The notes: generated by a model not told the origin, from the sequence alone. Shown: positions 6,746 to 14,757, numbered from the stretch's first letter. The stretch: 40,806 nt of DNA from Oscillospiraceae bacterium (GCA_017416685.1 JAFQBN010000036.1:1-40806); one strand, 5' to 3'. Made by a program: numbers and translations.

Positions 6746-7471
6746 TTACAGCTTGTCTGCAAGCACACTGCACACGCCGCCGGTGCCGGACAGCAGGTGT
6801 GGCAGCACCTCGTCCCGGGTACCTTCCGCCTCTACCCTGCCGCCTGCCAGCACGATGATGCGGTCGGCGATGTTCAGAATGCGCTCCTGGTGGGAAATGA
6901 TCATGATAGAGCCGTTGATTTTCTCGTGCATCTTCTCAAAGACCTGAATGAGGTTGCCAAAGGACCACAGGTCGATGCCCGCCTCCGGCTCGTCAAAGAC
7001 GGACAGTTTGGTGCCACGAGCCATGATCATGGCGATTTCAATGCGCTTCAGTTCGCCGCCGGACAGAGAGGCGTTGACCTCGCGGTTAATGTAGTCCTTG
7101 GCGCACAGGCCCACCTCGGACAGGAAGGAGCAAGCCTCGCTGACATTGATGGGCTTGCCCGCCGCCATGGTGATGAGGTCCCGGACGGTCAGGCCCTTGA
7201 ACCGCACCGGCTGCTGAAATGCAAAGCTGACGCCTCGCTTGGCGCGCTCGGTGATATCCAGATCTGTGATGTCCTCCCCGTCCAGAATGATCCGGCCGGT
7301 AGTGGGCTTGATGATACCGGCGATGACCTTGGCAAGGGTGGACTTTCCGCCGCCGTTGGGGCCGGTAATGGCAACGAATCGCTCATCAATGGTCAGGTTG
7401 ATATCTTTCAGAATTCCTTTTTGCTGCTCCGGAGTATTCACTTCGAAGCTGATGTTCTTCAGTTCAAGCAT
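6746..7471 (-). CDS. sufC: Fe-S assembly ATPase SufC
   Basis: A 241-residue ABC-type ATPase with Walker A GPNGGGKST (37-45), Q-loop AFQQP, signature LSGGE (136-140) and Walker B LSVFDEPEAG (156-165). It has no membrane segments. The closest class is SufC, which binds SufB/SufD and powers cluster assembly. The ATG at 7471 has GGAGG 8 nt upstream and removes ten residues of an upstream in-frame extension. It is first gene of the sufCB pair, transcribed from a clear promoter at 7531-7559. Confidence 0.9.
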   Translation of the reverse strand: MLELKNISFEVNTPEQQKGILKDINLTIDERFVAITGPNGGGKSTLAKVIAGIIKPTTGRIILDGEDITDLDITERAKRGVSFAFQQPVRFKGLTVRDLITMAAGKPINVSEACSFLSEVGLCAKDYINREVNASLSGGELKRIEIAMIMARGTKLSVFDEPEAGIDLWSFGNLIQVFEKMHEKINGSIMIISHQERILNIADRIIVLAGGRVEAEGTRDEVLPHLLSGTGGVCSVLADKL

Positions 7472-7530
7472 TTTTATTTCCTCCGTATGGTCACGCGGCA
7501 TTGCCGCTTTTCTTAATAATAACCATTCTT

Positions 7531-7559
7531 ATTTTAGCATTCTCTCGCAGATTTGTCTA
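7531..7559 (-). promoter_or_regulatory. sufC promoter
   Basis: Minus strand TAGACA (7554-7559), 17 bp, TAAAAT (7531-7536). It is divergent from the Phe T-box promoter 120 bp away. Confidence 0.7.
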
Positions 7560-7651
7560 CATGAATTTTACCTCTTTTTTCCGAAAAGCAGACAGAAACG
7601 GCAAAATTCTTCCGGCAGTTACAAACCTTGCTAATTATAGCGAAAATCCTC

Positions 7652-7680
7652 TTGCATTTCAATAGGTTTTATGTTATAAA
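7652..7680 (+). promoter_or_regulatory. Promoter of the Phe T-box transcript
   Basis: TTGCAT (7652-7657), 17 bp, TATAAA (7675-7680), ending about 285 bp before the MFS start codon. Confidence 0.7.
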
Positions 7681-7686
7681 AGGTGT

Positions 7687-7922
7687 GTTAAACGCTTGGA
7701 ACGGGAAAATAGCGAGTTTTCGCTTGGCAGAGAGGGGCGGTCACCGGCTGAAAGCCGCCCTGAAGCGTGTCGCTTGGTTCGCCCGGGAGCAGCCGCAGAG
7801 ATGCGGACGGCCGCCCGCCGTTATCGGGGTATGAGTGTGCGCCTTTGGCGCAAATGCGGGTGGTACCGCGGAAGGAGGTTGCCTTTCGTCCCTGTTTTAT
7901 TTGGGATGATGGGCATTTTTTG
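7687..7922 (+). promoter_or_regulatory. T-box leader, tRNA-Phe responsive
   Basis: Stem-I landmark AGAGAGGGG (around 7729-7737), T-box core AATGCGGGTGGTACCGCG (7853-7870), then a terminator (7881-7892 with 7903-7914, followed by TTTTTT). The acceptor-binding bases TGGT fit the A73 discriminator of tRNA-Phe, and a TTC codon (7778-7780) is the likely specifier. The first gene after the terminator is an MFS protein, followed by pheS and pheT. Confidence 0.9.
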
Positions 7923-7966
7923 TTGCCTTTCGCCACCCTTCGTCTGCTGATGGGAGGTTATGACCT

Positions 7967-9217
7967 ATGAGGCATTATGAAATCGAGCAGCACAATTCCG
8001 TTATCTATCTGCTGCGCACCTTCATCGGCTGCATTGGCAGCTCTCTGTTCCCTTTGGCCGTTCTGCAAAGTTATCTGTTGGACAAGGGACTTGGTTACGA
8101 CGATTTGGCTCTCTACACCACCGTCGGCACCGTGGCTACCGCCTTTGTGTTATTCCTGCTGCCCGGTCTTGCCGATGCGGTCAAGGGGTTTTCTTCCTTT
8201 GTAAGAATGCTGTTTCTGATCAGCACCATGCTGGCCATCACCCCCCTGACTTTGCTGTTGATCCAGATATTTGCTCCGGACATGCCCGCGGGGACAATTT
8301 TTGTGCTGATCCTCCTTGCCCAGGTACTGTGCAGCGCGCTGCACACCGGACTAAACTCCACCTTTGATCCCAAGGCAGTGGTACGGCTGGGACTTAACGG
8401 CAGCGGTGTGGCCCGGTTTTTGGGTTTGAACAGTCTGTGTTCCTATGTGGCCACCGTTCTGACCAGCCTGATCATCCCCTTCTTTACCAACTCCGCCACC
8501 CGGGATCCCTACCTTTGGCTGCCAGCTCTGTCTGTGGGCGGCGTACTGCTGGGCGCCCTGCTGGTATTCCTGTACCGCCCCGGGCCGGAGGATGCTCCCC
8601 CGCCCCAGCGCAAGCACATCTCCCCCATCCATATCTGCCGGCAGATCTTCCCCCTGCGGCAGTTCCGGCTGCTGATGGGTCCCAACATCCTGCGCGCTGT
8701 AGGCGACAGTGTCCGCGCCTTTTTGACCCCCATTGGTCTGGTCGCTTTCGCCGACGATCCCGCGGCCGTTGGTTGGTTTACCATCGCCGGCTCCGTGGGC
8801 GGCGCCTTTGGCTGTCTGCTGCTGGTGCTGCTGCAAAAGCGGGTAAATGTGGGGCGGCTGTACCTGCTGTCCACCACCACCATCGGTGTGGTGCTGGTAG
8901 CCTCCTGCTTTATCAACAGCCTGCCTCTGTACACCCTTGCAGTAGGCCTGTCCTCCTGCGGCTTTATGCTGTACGGCTCGTTGCCCCAGGTTGTAACCTA
9001 TCAGTATGTCCCCGCCGAGGTCATCGGCAGTTTCTCTGCCTTGCGTCTGTTTATTCTGAACCTGTTTAACAGCGCCTTCGGCTACCTCATCGGTGTGATT
9101 TTGGATTGGAACATCCCCTTCCTGCCCCTGTCCATCGCGGCGCTGGTCACCTACTTTGCCAGTGGCCTGCTGTTCCGGTCCGCCTGTCGCAAGATGGACA
9201 CCGCGCGGGAAACTTAA
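7967..9217 (+). CDS. MFS transporter in the Phe T-box operon
   Basis: A 416-residue, very hydrophobic protein with about 12 predicted membrane segments in two halves joined by a polar loop (RPGPEDAPPPQRKH, near 205). The overall layout is that of a major facilitator, though I cannot place it in a characterised subfamily and the substrate is unknown. GGGAGG lies 9 nt before the ATG. The gene sits between the Phe T-box terminator and pheS with a 32-bp gap, so it should be induced when charged tRNA-Phe falls. That makes an aromatic amino acid or peptide plausible as cargo, but this is inference from position only. Confidence 0.75.
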   Translation: MRHYEIEQHNSVIYLLRTFIGCIGSSLFPLAVLQSYLLDKGLGYDDLALYTTVGTVATAFVLFLLPGLADAVKGFSSFVRMLFLISTMLAITPLTLLLIQIFAPDMPAGTIFVLILLAQVLCSALHTGLNSTFDPKAVVRLGLNGSGVARFLGLNSLCSYVATVLTSLIIPFFTNSATRDPYLWLPALSVGGVLLGALLVFLYRPGPEDAPPPQRKHISPIHICRQIFPLRQFRLLMGPNILRAVGDSVRAFLTPIGLVAFADDPAAVGWFTIAGSVGGAFGCLLLVLLQKRVNVGRLYLLSTTTIGVVLVASCFINSLPLYTLAVGLSSCGFMLYGSLPQVVTYQYVPAEVIGSFSALRLFILNLFNSAFGYLIGVILDWNIPFLPLSIAALVTYFASGLLFRSACRKMDTARET

Positions 9218-9249
9218 TGTTGTAAAATCTTCGAAAGGATGAAAGATAC

Positions 9250-10275
9250 ATGAAAGAACAGTTAGCAAAGATCCGCGCCGAAGCGCTGGCCGCCTTTGAT
9301 GCCGCCGCTGACAGCGCCGCTCTGGACGCCCTGCGTGTGCAGTACCTGGGCAAAAAGGGCGAGCTGACCGCCGTACTGAAGATGATGGGCGGTCTGTCCC
9401 CGGAGGAGCGCCCCGTCATGGGTCAGCTGGCCAACGAGGTCCGCGCCGCTCTGGAGGCCGCCATCGAGTCCGCCGCCAAGAAGCTGGAGGCCGCCGCTCT
9501 GGAGCAGCAGCTGCGCGACGAGGCCCTGGACGTTACCATCCCCGGCACCCCCGCCGTCATGGGCCACAAGCACCCCATGTACATCGCGCTGGATGAGATC
9601 AAGGACATCTTCATCGGCATGGGCTTCACCGTGCTGGACGGCCCCGAAATCGAGCTGGCCGAGCTGAACTTCGACCGCCTGAACGCCGAGGAGGGCCATC
9701 CCTCCCGCGACTGGTCTGACACCTTCTACTTTGACGAGGACAGCCGGGTCATGCTGCGCTCCCAGACCAGCCCCATGCAGGTGCGCGCCATGGATACCAT
9801 GGAGCTGCCCATTCGCATCGTGGCCCCCGGCCGCGTGTACCGCAAGGACGAGGTGGACGCCACCCACTCCCCCATGTTCCATCAGGTGGAGGGTATGGTC
9901 ATTGACAAGGGCGTGACCATGGCCGACCTGAAGGGTACGCTGAACACCGTGGTGGAGCAGCTGTACGGTGAGGGTACTAAGACCCGCTTCCGCCCCCACC
10001 ACTTCCCCTTCACCGAACCTTCCTGCGAGATGGACGTGCAGTGCCACAAGTGCGGCGGCGTTGGCTGCCCCACCTGTAAGGGCGAGGGCTGGATCGAGCT
10101 GCTGGGTGCCGGCATGATCCACCCCAAGGTGCTGAAGATGGCCGGCATCGACACCGAGGTGTACTCCGGCTGGGCCTTCGGCATCGGTCTGGAGCGTACC
10201 GCCATGCGCCGGTTCAAGATCGCCGACCTGCGCCTCATCTTTGAAAACGATATCCGCTTCCTTGAGCAATTCTAA
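9250..10275 (+). CDS. pheS: Phenylalanyl-tRNA synthetase alpha subunit
   Basis: A 341-residue class II catalytic subunit. An N-terminal coiled coil (about 1-90, rich in A, E and K) is followed by the core with GHKHPMYIALDEIKDIF, motif 2 (RIVAPGRVYRKDEVDATHSP), a Cys-rich insert (CHKCGGVGCPTCKGEGW) that could bind zinc, and motif 3 (GWAFGIGLERTAMRRF). It pairs with PheT as an alpha2-beta2 enzyme. The start follows GAAAGGATGAAAGATAC. It is 18 nt upstream of pheT. Confidence 0.97.
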   Translation: MKEQLAKIRAEALAAFDAAADSAALDALRVQYLGKKGELTAVLKMMGGLSPEERPVMGQLANEVRAALEAAIESAAKKLEAAALEQQLRDEALDVTIPGTPAVMGHKHPMYIALDEIKDIFIGMGFTVLDGPEIELAELNFDRLNAEEGHPSRDWSDTFYFDEDSRVMLRSQTSPMQVRAMDTMELPIRIVAPGRVYRKDEVDATHSPMFHQVEGMVIDKGVTMADLKGTLNTVVEQLYGEGTKTRFRPHHFPFTEPSCEMDVQCHKCGGVGCPTCKGEGWIELLGAGMIHPKVLKMAGIDTEVYSGWAFGIGLERTAMRRFKIADLRLIFENDIRFLEQF

Positions 10276-10293
10276 GAAAGGAGAGTATGAACA

Positions 10294-12984
10294 ATGAATC
10301 TAAGCAGAAAATGGCTGAATGAGTTTGTCACTGTTGATGCCTCCGACAAGGACTTTGCCGAGTCTATGACCCTGTCCGGCTCCAAGGTGGAGGTCACCGA
10401 GGATCTGGGCGCCGAAATTTCCAATGTTGTTGTGGGCAAGGTGCTGGCTATGGAGCGCCACCCCAACTCCGACCATATGTGGGTTTGCCAGATCTGTGTG
10501 GGCGAGGATGAACCCGTGCAGATCGTTACCGGCGCGTGGAACGTCCACGTGGGCGACTACGTCCCCGTGGCCAAGCACAAGTCCACCCTGCCCGGCGGCA
10601 TCAAGATCGAAAAGGGCAAGCTCCGCGGCGTACCTTCCAACGGCATGCTGTGCGGCCTTTCCGAGCTGGGTCTGGACGAGCGCGACTTCCCCTACGCCGT
10701 CATCACCGCCGCCGCCATTCTGGGCGACTACAAGCCTCTGGATCCCGAGAAGCCTTCCATTCCCGCTGACATCCAGCCCGGCCACAAGATCTACGGCCCT
10801 GTGGTGGCTGCCGCTGTTACTGCGGTGGAGAATGCCGGCGTGAACCTGTGGTCCGTCACTGTCAACGACGGTAAAGCTGATACCCTTGTCACTACTTCCT
10901 GTCAGAACCTGCACGTGGGCGATCTGGTTTCCTTCAATACCAAGGCCGCTTCCATCTGTACGCTGGACGATCTGCACGCCCAGCAGGCCGAGTTCCCCCA
11001 CTGCATCCCCGACGGCATCTTCATCCTCCACGAAGAGGGCATCGCCTGCGGCGACGACCTCAAGCCCGTGATTGGCGCTGACGACCACGTGGTGGAGTTT
11101 GAGATCACCCCCAACCGCCCCGACTGCCTGTCCGTCATCGGTCTGGCCCGTGAGGCAGCCGCCACCTTCAACGCCGAGCTGCGCCTGCACACCCCCGTTG
11201 TCAAGGGCGGCGCCGAGGGCAACCTCTGTGAGCTGCTGGATGTGGAAACTCCCGCCGACGACCTATGTCCCCGCTACACCGCCCGCATGGTGCGCAATGT
11301 GAAGATCGCCCCCTCCCCCAAGTGGATGCGTGAGCGGCTGCGCTCCATGGGCGTGCGTCCCATCAACAACATCGTGGACATCACCAACTACGTCATGCTG
11401 GAGTACGGCCAGCCCATGCACGCCTTCGACTACCGCTACGTCAAGGGCGGTAAAATCGTGGTCCGCCGGGCCGAGGACGGCGAGGAGCTGACCACTCTGG
11501 ACGGCAACGTACGCAAGCTGAACTCCTCCATGCTGGTCATCGCCGACGATACCCGGGCCGTGGGCCTTGCCGGCATCATGGGCGGCCTGAACAGCGAGAT
11601 CGTGGAAGACACCGTGGACGTGGTCTTCGAGTCCGCCAACTTCAACGGCACCTGCATCCGCAAGACCGCCCTGGCTTTGGGCATGCGTACCGAGGCTTCC
11701 GCCAAGTTCGAGAAGGGTCTGGATATTCTGAACACCCTGCCCGCCGTGGACCGCGCCTGCGAACTGGTTGAAATGCTGGGCGCCGGCGAGGTCGTGGACG
11801 GCGTCATCGACATTCTCAACTACGTGCCTCAGCCCACCGTGCTGGAGCTGCGCGCCGACAAGATCAACGAACTGCTGGGTACCGACGTTTCCAGGGACGA
11901 GATGATTCGCATCCTGCGCAAGCTGGACTTCACGGTAGAGGGCGAGACCGTCACCGTCCCCTCCTGGCGCGGCGACGTGGAGCATTACTCCGACCTTGCC
12001 GAGGAGGTTGCCCGGTTCTTCGGCTACAACAATATCCCCTGCACCCTCATGCGCGGCCAGACCACTCTGGGCGGCTATTCCCCCGTCCAGCAGCTGGAGC
12101 GCCGTTTGGGCGAGATGTGCCGCAGCTTCGGCTACGACGAGATCATCACCTACTCCTTCATCTCCCCCACCGCCTATGATAAGATTCGCTGGCCTGAAAA
12201 CTGCGCCAAGCGCGAGTCCTTCAAGATTTTGAATCCTCTGGGCGAGGATACCTCCATCATGCGTACCACCGTGCTACCCTCCATGCTGGAAATTCTGACC
12301 CGCAACTACAACTACCGCAACAAGGCCGCCAAGCTCTACGAGGTGGGCAAGATCTACCTGCCCGGCGGTGAGGACGGGCTGGCCGTGGAGAACAAGGTGC
12401 TGTCCCTGGGCGCTTATGGCGAGGGCATGGACTTCTACGCCATGAAGGGCGTGGTGGAGGCTATCCTGCGTGACCTGCGCGTGGAGCGCATGGAGTTCGT
12501 TCCCGTCAATGACAATCCCTCCTACCACCCCGGCCAGTGCGCCGAAGTGTATGTGGACGCCCGTAAGATTGGCGTTCTGGGTCAGATCCATCCCCTGGTG
12601 GCCCAGAACTTCGGTGTGGACGCCAAGCTGTTCTGTGCCGAGCTGGACTTCGAGCAGCTGCGCTGCTGCAAGGGTCCCGATGCCCAGTACGTCCCCCTGC
12701 CCAAGTTCCCCGCCGTCACCCGCGACATCGCCGTGGTGTGCGACGAGGCGGTCACGGTTGGCGCGCTGGAAGCCGCCATCCGCAAGGGCGGCAAGAACCT
12801 GCTCAAGGAAGTTGCTCTGTTCGACATCTACCGCGGCAAGGGTGTGGACGAGGGCAAGAAGTCCGTGGCCTTCAGCCTGGTGCTGCGTGCCGACGACCGC
12901 AGCCTGACCGCCGACGAGGCGGATGCGGACGTGAAGTCCATTTTGGCCGCTTTGGAGGCTGACTGCGGCGCTGTGCTGCGCTGA
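10294..12984 (+). CDS. pheT: Phenylalanyl-tRNA synthetase beta subunit with extra OB-like segment
   Basis: An 896-residue beta subunit, longer than the usual near-800. It has the N-terminal tRNA-binding OB fold (about 42-125, GKVLAMERHPNSDHMWVCQI), B3/4 editing region, B5 domain, inactive synthetase-like core and C-terminal anticodon-binding fold (PAVTRDIAVVCDEAVTVG onward). About 100 extra residues lie between the first OB fold and the ITPNRPDCLSVIG motif. Residues 166-220 of this insert (YGPVVAAAVTAV..., LWSVTVNDG, NLHVGDLV) resemble residues 47-97 of the first fold (VGKVLAM..., MWVCQICVG, NVHVGDYV). I read it as a degenerate second copy. It is the last gene of the Phe T-box operon, followed by a strong terminator. 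Confidence 0.95.
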   Translation: MNLSRKWLNEFVTVDASDKDFAESMTLSGSKVEVTEDLGAEISNVVVGKVLAMERHPNSDHMWVCQICVGEDEPVQIVTGAWNVHVGDYVPVAKHKSTLPGGIKIEKGKLRGVPSNGMLCGLSELGLDERDFPYAVITAAAILGDYKPLDPEKPSIPADIQPGHKIYGPVVAAAVTAVENAGVNLWSVTVNDGKADTLVTTSCQNLHVGDLVSFNTKAASICTLDDLHAQQAEFPHCIPDGIFILHEEGIACGDDLKPVIGADDHVVEFEITPNRPDCLSVIGLAREAAATFNAELRLHTPVVKGGAEGNLCELLDVETPADDLCPRYTARMVRNVKIAPSPKWMRERLRSMGVRPINNIVDITNYVMLEYGQPMHAFDYRYVKGGKIVVRRAEDGEELTTLDGNVRKLNSSMLVIADDTRAVGLAGIMGGLNSEIVEDTVDVVFESANFNGTCIRKTALALGMRTEASAKFEKGLDILNTLPAVDRACELVEMLGAGEVVDGVIDILNYVPQPTVLELRADKINELLGTDVSRDEMIRILRKLDFTVEGETVTVPSWRGDVEHYSDLAEEVARFFGYNNIPCTLMRGQTTLGGYSPVQQLERRLGEMCRSFGYDEIITYSFISPTAYDKIRWPENCAKRESFKILNPLGEDTSIMRTTVLPSMLEILTRNYNYRNKAAKLYEVGKIYLPGGEDGLAVENKVLSLGAYGEGMDFYAMKGVVEAILRDLRVERMEFVPVNDNPSYHPGQCAEVYVDARKIGVLGQIHPLVAQNFGVDAKLFCAELDFEQLRCCKGPDAQYVPLPKFPAVTRDIAVVCDEAVTVGALEAAIRKGGKNLLKEVALFDIYRGKGVDEGKKSVAFSLVLRADDRSLTADEADADVKSILAALEADCGAVLR

Positions 12985-12995
12985 GAAAACGCGTA

Positions 12996-13034
12996 AAAAC
13001 CGTGGTGCAAAATTTGCACCACGGTTTTCTTTTT
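12996..13034 (+). terminator. Terminator of the pheST operon
   Basis: A 15-bp stem AAAACCGTGGTGCAA/TTGCACCACGGTTTT followed by CTTTTT. Confidence 0.9.
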
Positions 13035-13084
13035 GCCGTATCTGTGATATACTATGTCTGTAATTTATTACGGAGGTAACCGCT

Positions 13085-13777
13085 ATGCCCTACTTTTACT
13101 GGGACTCCACCTATTTTCTTGTTCTCATCGGCGCGGTCATTTCCATGATCGCATCGTGGAAAGTAAAACACACCTTCAACAAATTCAGCCGCACAGCCAA
13201 CATGCGCGGCCTGACGGCGGAAAGCGTTGCCGCCACCATCCTGCGCCTTTCCCACATCACCGACGTGCGCATTGAGCGGGTCAACGGCAATTTGACCGAC
13301 CACTATGACCCCACCAAAAAGGTTCTGCGTCTTTCTGACAGTGTGTATGGTCAGACTTCTGTTGCGGCTCTGGGCGTCGCCGCCCACGAGTGCGGACACG
13401 CGATCCAGCACCACACTCACTACGCCCCCCTGAAGCTGCGCTCGGCGTCCGTCCCCATTGCCAACATCGGCTCCACCCTGTCCTGGCCCCTGATTTTGCT
13501 GGGCATCGTGCTGGGGTTCACGGGCCTTGCGCAGGTGGGCGTGTTCCTGTTCAGCTTCGTGGTGCTGTTCCAGCTTATCACCCTGCCGGTGGAATTCAAC
13601 GCCTCCCGCCGGGCTATGGCGGTATTGGAGCAGGCCAACCTGCTGCAAGGTGAGGAACTGACCGGCGCGCGCAAGGTGCTGTCCGCCGCCGCCATGACCT
13701 ATGTGGCCGCGGTAGCTTCCTCCATCCTGCAGCTGCTGCGATTGGTGCTGCTGACCCGGCGGAGCAGCCGGGACTGA
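13085..13777 (+). CDS. YugP-like zinc metallopeptidase (membrane)
   Basis: A 230-residue membrane protein of the neutral zinc metallopeptidase 2 (YugP) family. An N-terminal helix (about 10-24) is followed by the zinc motif AAHECGHAIQHH (HECGH, 101-105) and at least two further hydrophobic helices (about 120-175), with a C-terminal helix near 200-220. The conserved RLSDSVY stretch precedes the zinc helix. Family members are widespread in Firmicutes, but their substrates are not established. CGGAGG stands 8 nt before the ATG. It is monocistronic, between the pheT terminator and another hairpin. Confidence 0.85.
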   Translation: MPYFYWDSTYFLVLIGAVISMIASWKVKHTFNKFSRTANMRGLTAESVAATILRLSHITDVRIERVNGNLTDHYDPTKKVLRLSDSVYGQTSVAALGVAAHECGHAIQHHTHYAPLKLRSASVPIANIGSTLSWPLILLGIVLGFTGLAQVGVFLFSFVVLFQLITLPVEFNASRRAMAVLEQANLLQGEELTGARKVLSAAAMTYVAAVASSILQLLRLVLLTRRSSRD

Positions 13778-13789
13778 TATGCCTGCAAA

Positions 13790-13819
13790 ACGGGAGCAGA
13801 CCGTTCGGTCTGCTCCCGT
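13790..13819. terminator. Hairpin between yugP-like gene and 53-residue gene
   Basis: A 14-bp stem, ACGGGAGCAGACCG/CGGTCTGCTCCCGT, between convergent genes. The T run is short (TTTT on the minus strand, CTGTC on the plus strand), so efficiency is uncertain. Confidence 0.65.
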
Positions 13820-13822
13820 CTG

Positions 13823-13984
13823 TCATTCTTCGTCAGTCTGCGCGGAAATATAGCGCTCTTCCGCCTCCTGCTGGGCGCTGATCAGCCGCTGCAGGGCCTT
13901 GCCGTAGTTGGCCTGCTCGATGTCCTCCACCGCATCCGCCATGGCAGCAAAGAGTTTATAGTATAATTCCCTATATAATGACAT
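13823..13984 (-). CDS. Small acidic helical protein, 53 aa, repressor-linked
   Basis: A 53-residue frame from ATG 13984 to TGA 13823, reading MSLYRELYYKLFAAMADAV, then EDIEQANYGKALQRLISAQ, then QEAEERYISAQTDEE. It is predicted mostly alpha-helical, acidic at the C-terminus, with no signal peptide. GAGGTG lies 6 nt before the ATG, and a promoter with a strong internal operator precedes it. I do not recognise a characterised family. Its head-to-head arrangement with an XRE repressor suggests the repressor controls it. The well-placed promoter and ribosome site argue that it is real despite its size. Confidence 0.7.
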   Translation of the reverse strand: MSLYRELYYKLFAAMADAVEDIEQANYGKALQRLISAQQEAEERYISAQTDEE

Positions 13985-14001
13985 AAAATCACCTCATCAC
14001 C

Positions 14002-14044
14002 ATTTTAAGGGATAATCCCTTAAAATGCAATATGGGATATACCC
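14002..14044 (-). promoter_or_regulatory. Promoter of the 53-aa gene with XRE operators O1 and O2
   Basis: Minus strand TTGCAT (14025-14030), 17 bp, TAAAAT (14002-14007). A perfect 25-bp palindrome, 12-1-12, covers both boxes (14002-14026), and its core is GGGATAATCCC (14009-14019). A second core, GGGATATACCC (14034-14044), lies 15 bp further toward the divergent XRE gene. Binding at O1 would block the promoter completely. Confidence 0.75.
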
Positions 14045-14075
14045 TTAACCCATAATATTTTTGGGTGATTTAATT

Positions 14076-14297
14076 ATGTATCAACTTCGTATTCGTGATT
14101 TACGCGAAGATCGTGACCTCTCGCAAAAGGATTTGGCAACTCTTTTGGACGTTCATCAAACCACATATTCCGACTATGAACTGGGCAATCTCAACATTCC
14201 CATTCCCTCTTTGCACAAGCTTGCCGATTTCTACGGGGTCAGTGTGGACTACCTGCTGGGCCGCACCGCCGTCAGCACGCCCTATCCCAAAAAATGA
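14076..14297 (+). CDS. XRE-family transcriptional regulator (Cro/CI type)
   Basis: A 73-residue single-domain helix-turn-helix protein. The HTH spans about residues 4-60 (LRIRDLREDRDLSQKDLAT, then LLDVHQTTYSDYELG), ending in the common FYGVSVDYLLGRT motif. There is no effector or peptidase domain. The ATG at 14076 is preferred; an in-frame TTG 15 nt upstream is possible, and the ribosome site is poor (GGGTGAT). The two GGGATAWWCCC sites in the divergent intergenic region are its probable operators, giving self-control and control of the 53-residue gene. Confidence 0.85.
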   Translation: MYQLRIRDLREDRDLSQKDLATLLDVHQTTYSDYELGNLNIPIPSLHKLADFYGVSVDYLLGRTAVSTPYPKK

Positions 14298-14308
14298 CGC
14301 AGCATCAA

Positions 14309-14757
14309 TGCCTCCCTCTGACGAGGGAGGTGGCAAAAATCTTTGATTTTTGACGGAGGGAGAGACCTTGAAACCATACGCCAAGGGAAACATCCCCCTT
14401 GCCAAAGAATTACGTCGTAATATGACCCCTTGGGAGCGCAAATTGTGGTATACCTTTTTACGGCACTACCCTATACGGTTTCAGCGCCAAAAGGCGATCG
14501 GACCGTATATTGCAGACTTCTATTGCGCAAAAGCGCAGCTGGTCATTGAACTTGATGGCGCAGGCCACTACACAGCAGAACAGGCACAAGCGGACGAACT
14601 CCGCACAAAAGACCTTGAAGCCATGAATTTAACTGTGTTGAGGATATGTAATTCAGACATCGACCATAATTTCAGCGGTGTATGTCAACAAATCGATCTC
14701 TCCGTTAAAAATCTCTCCCTCAGTCAGCTTCGCTGACAGCTCCCTCGTCAGAGGGCG
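14309..14757 (+). mobile_element. DUF559 nuclease element bounded by inverted repeats
   Basis: The 16-nt sequence CCCTCTGACGAGGGAG occurs at 14314-14329 and, inverted, at 14740-14755. A second shared block, GAGGGAGAGA, is at 14356-14365 and inverted at 14712-14721. Each end folds into hairpins: left CCTCCCTC/GAGGGAGG and AAAAATC/GATTTTT, right GTCAGC/GCTGAC and CCCTC/GAGGG. The nuclease gene fills the interior: its ribosome site is in the left repeat and its stop is in the right. This is the layout of a compact repeat-associated element; mobility is inferred, and no target duplication was identified. Confidence 0.6.
14368..14736 (+). CDS. DUF559 endonuclease-fold protein
   Basis: A 122-residue DUF559-type protein related to Vsr/PD-(D/E)XK nucleases. 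It has the conserved N-terminal LRRNMTPWERKLWYTFLR, then QRQKAIGPYIADFYC and LVIELDGAGH, with putative catalytic Asp50, Glu61 and Asp63. I chose TTG 14368 as start because GGAGGGAGA lies just upstream; an upstream TTG at 14350 would begin before this site. The ribosome site belongs to the left terminal repeat, and the last codons (LSLSQLR) and stop are made of the right repeat. No methyltransferase partner is present. Its function is unknown; DNA cleavage linked to element movement is possible. Confidence 0.75.
   Translation: MKPYAKGNIPLAKELRRNMTPWERKLWYTFLRHYPIRFQRQKAIGPYIADFYCAKAQLVIELDGAGHYTAEQAQADELRTKDLEAMNLTVLRICNSDIDHNFSGVCQQIDLSVKNLSLSQLR

Noticed and set aside
13823-14297. Classical toxin-antitoxin pair
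   Set aside because: Divergent rather than co-directional, and the 53-residue product matches no toxin family I know. It is kept as a repressor-controlled unknown.
14309-14757. Insertion sequence with transposase
   Set aside because: No transposase domain is present. The only gene is a DUF559 nuclease-fold protein and no target duplication could be found.
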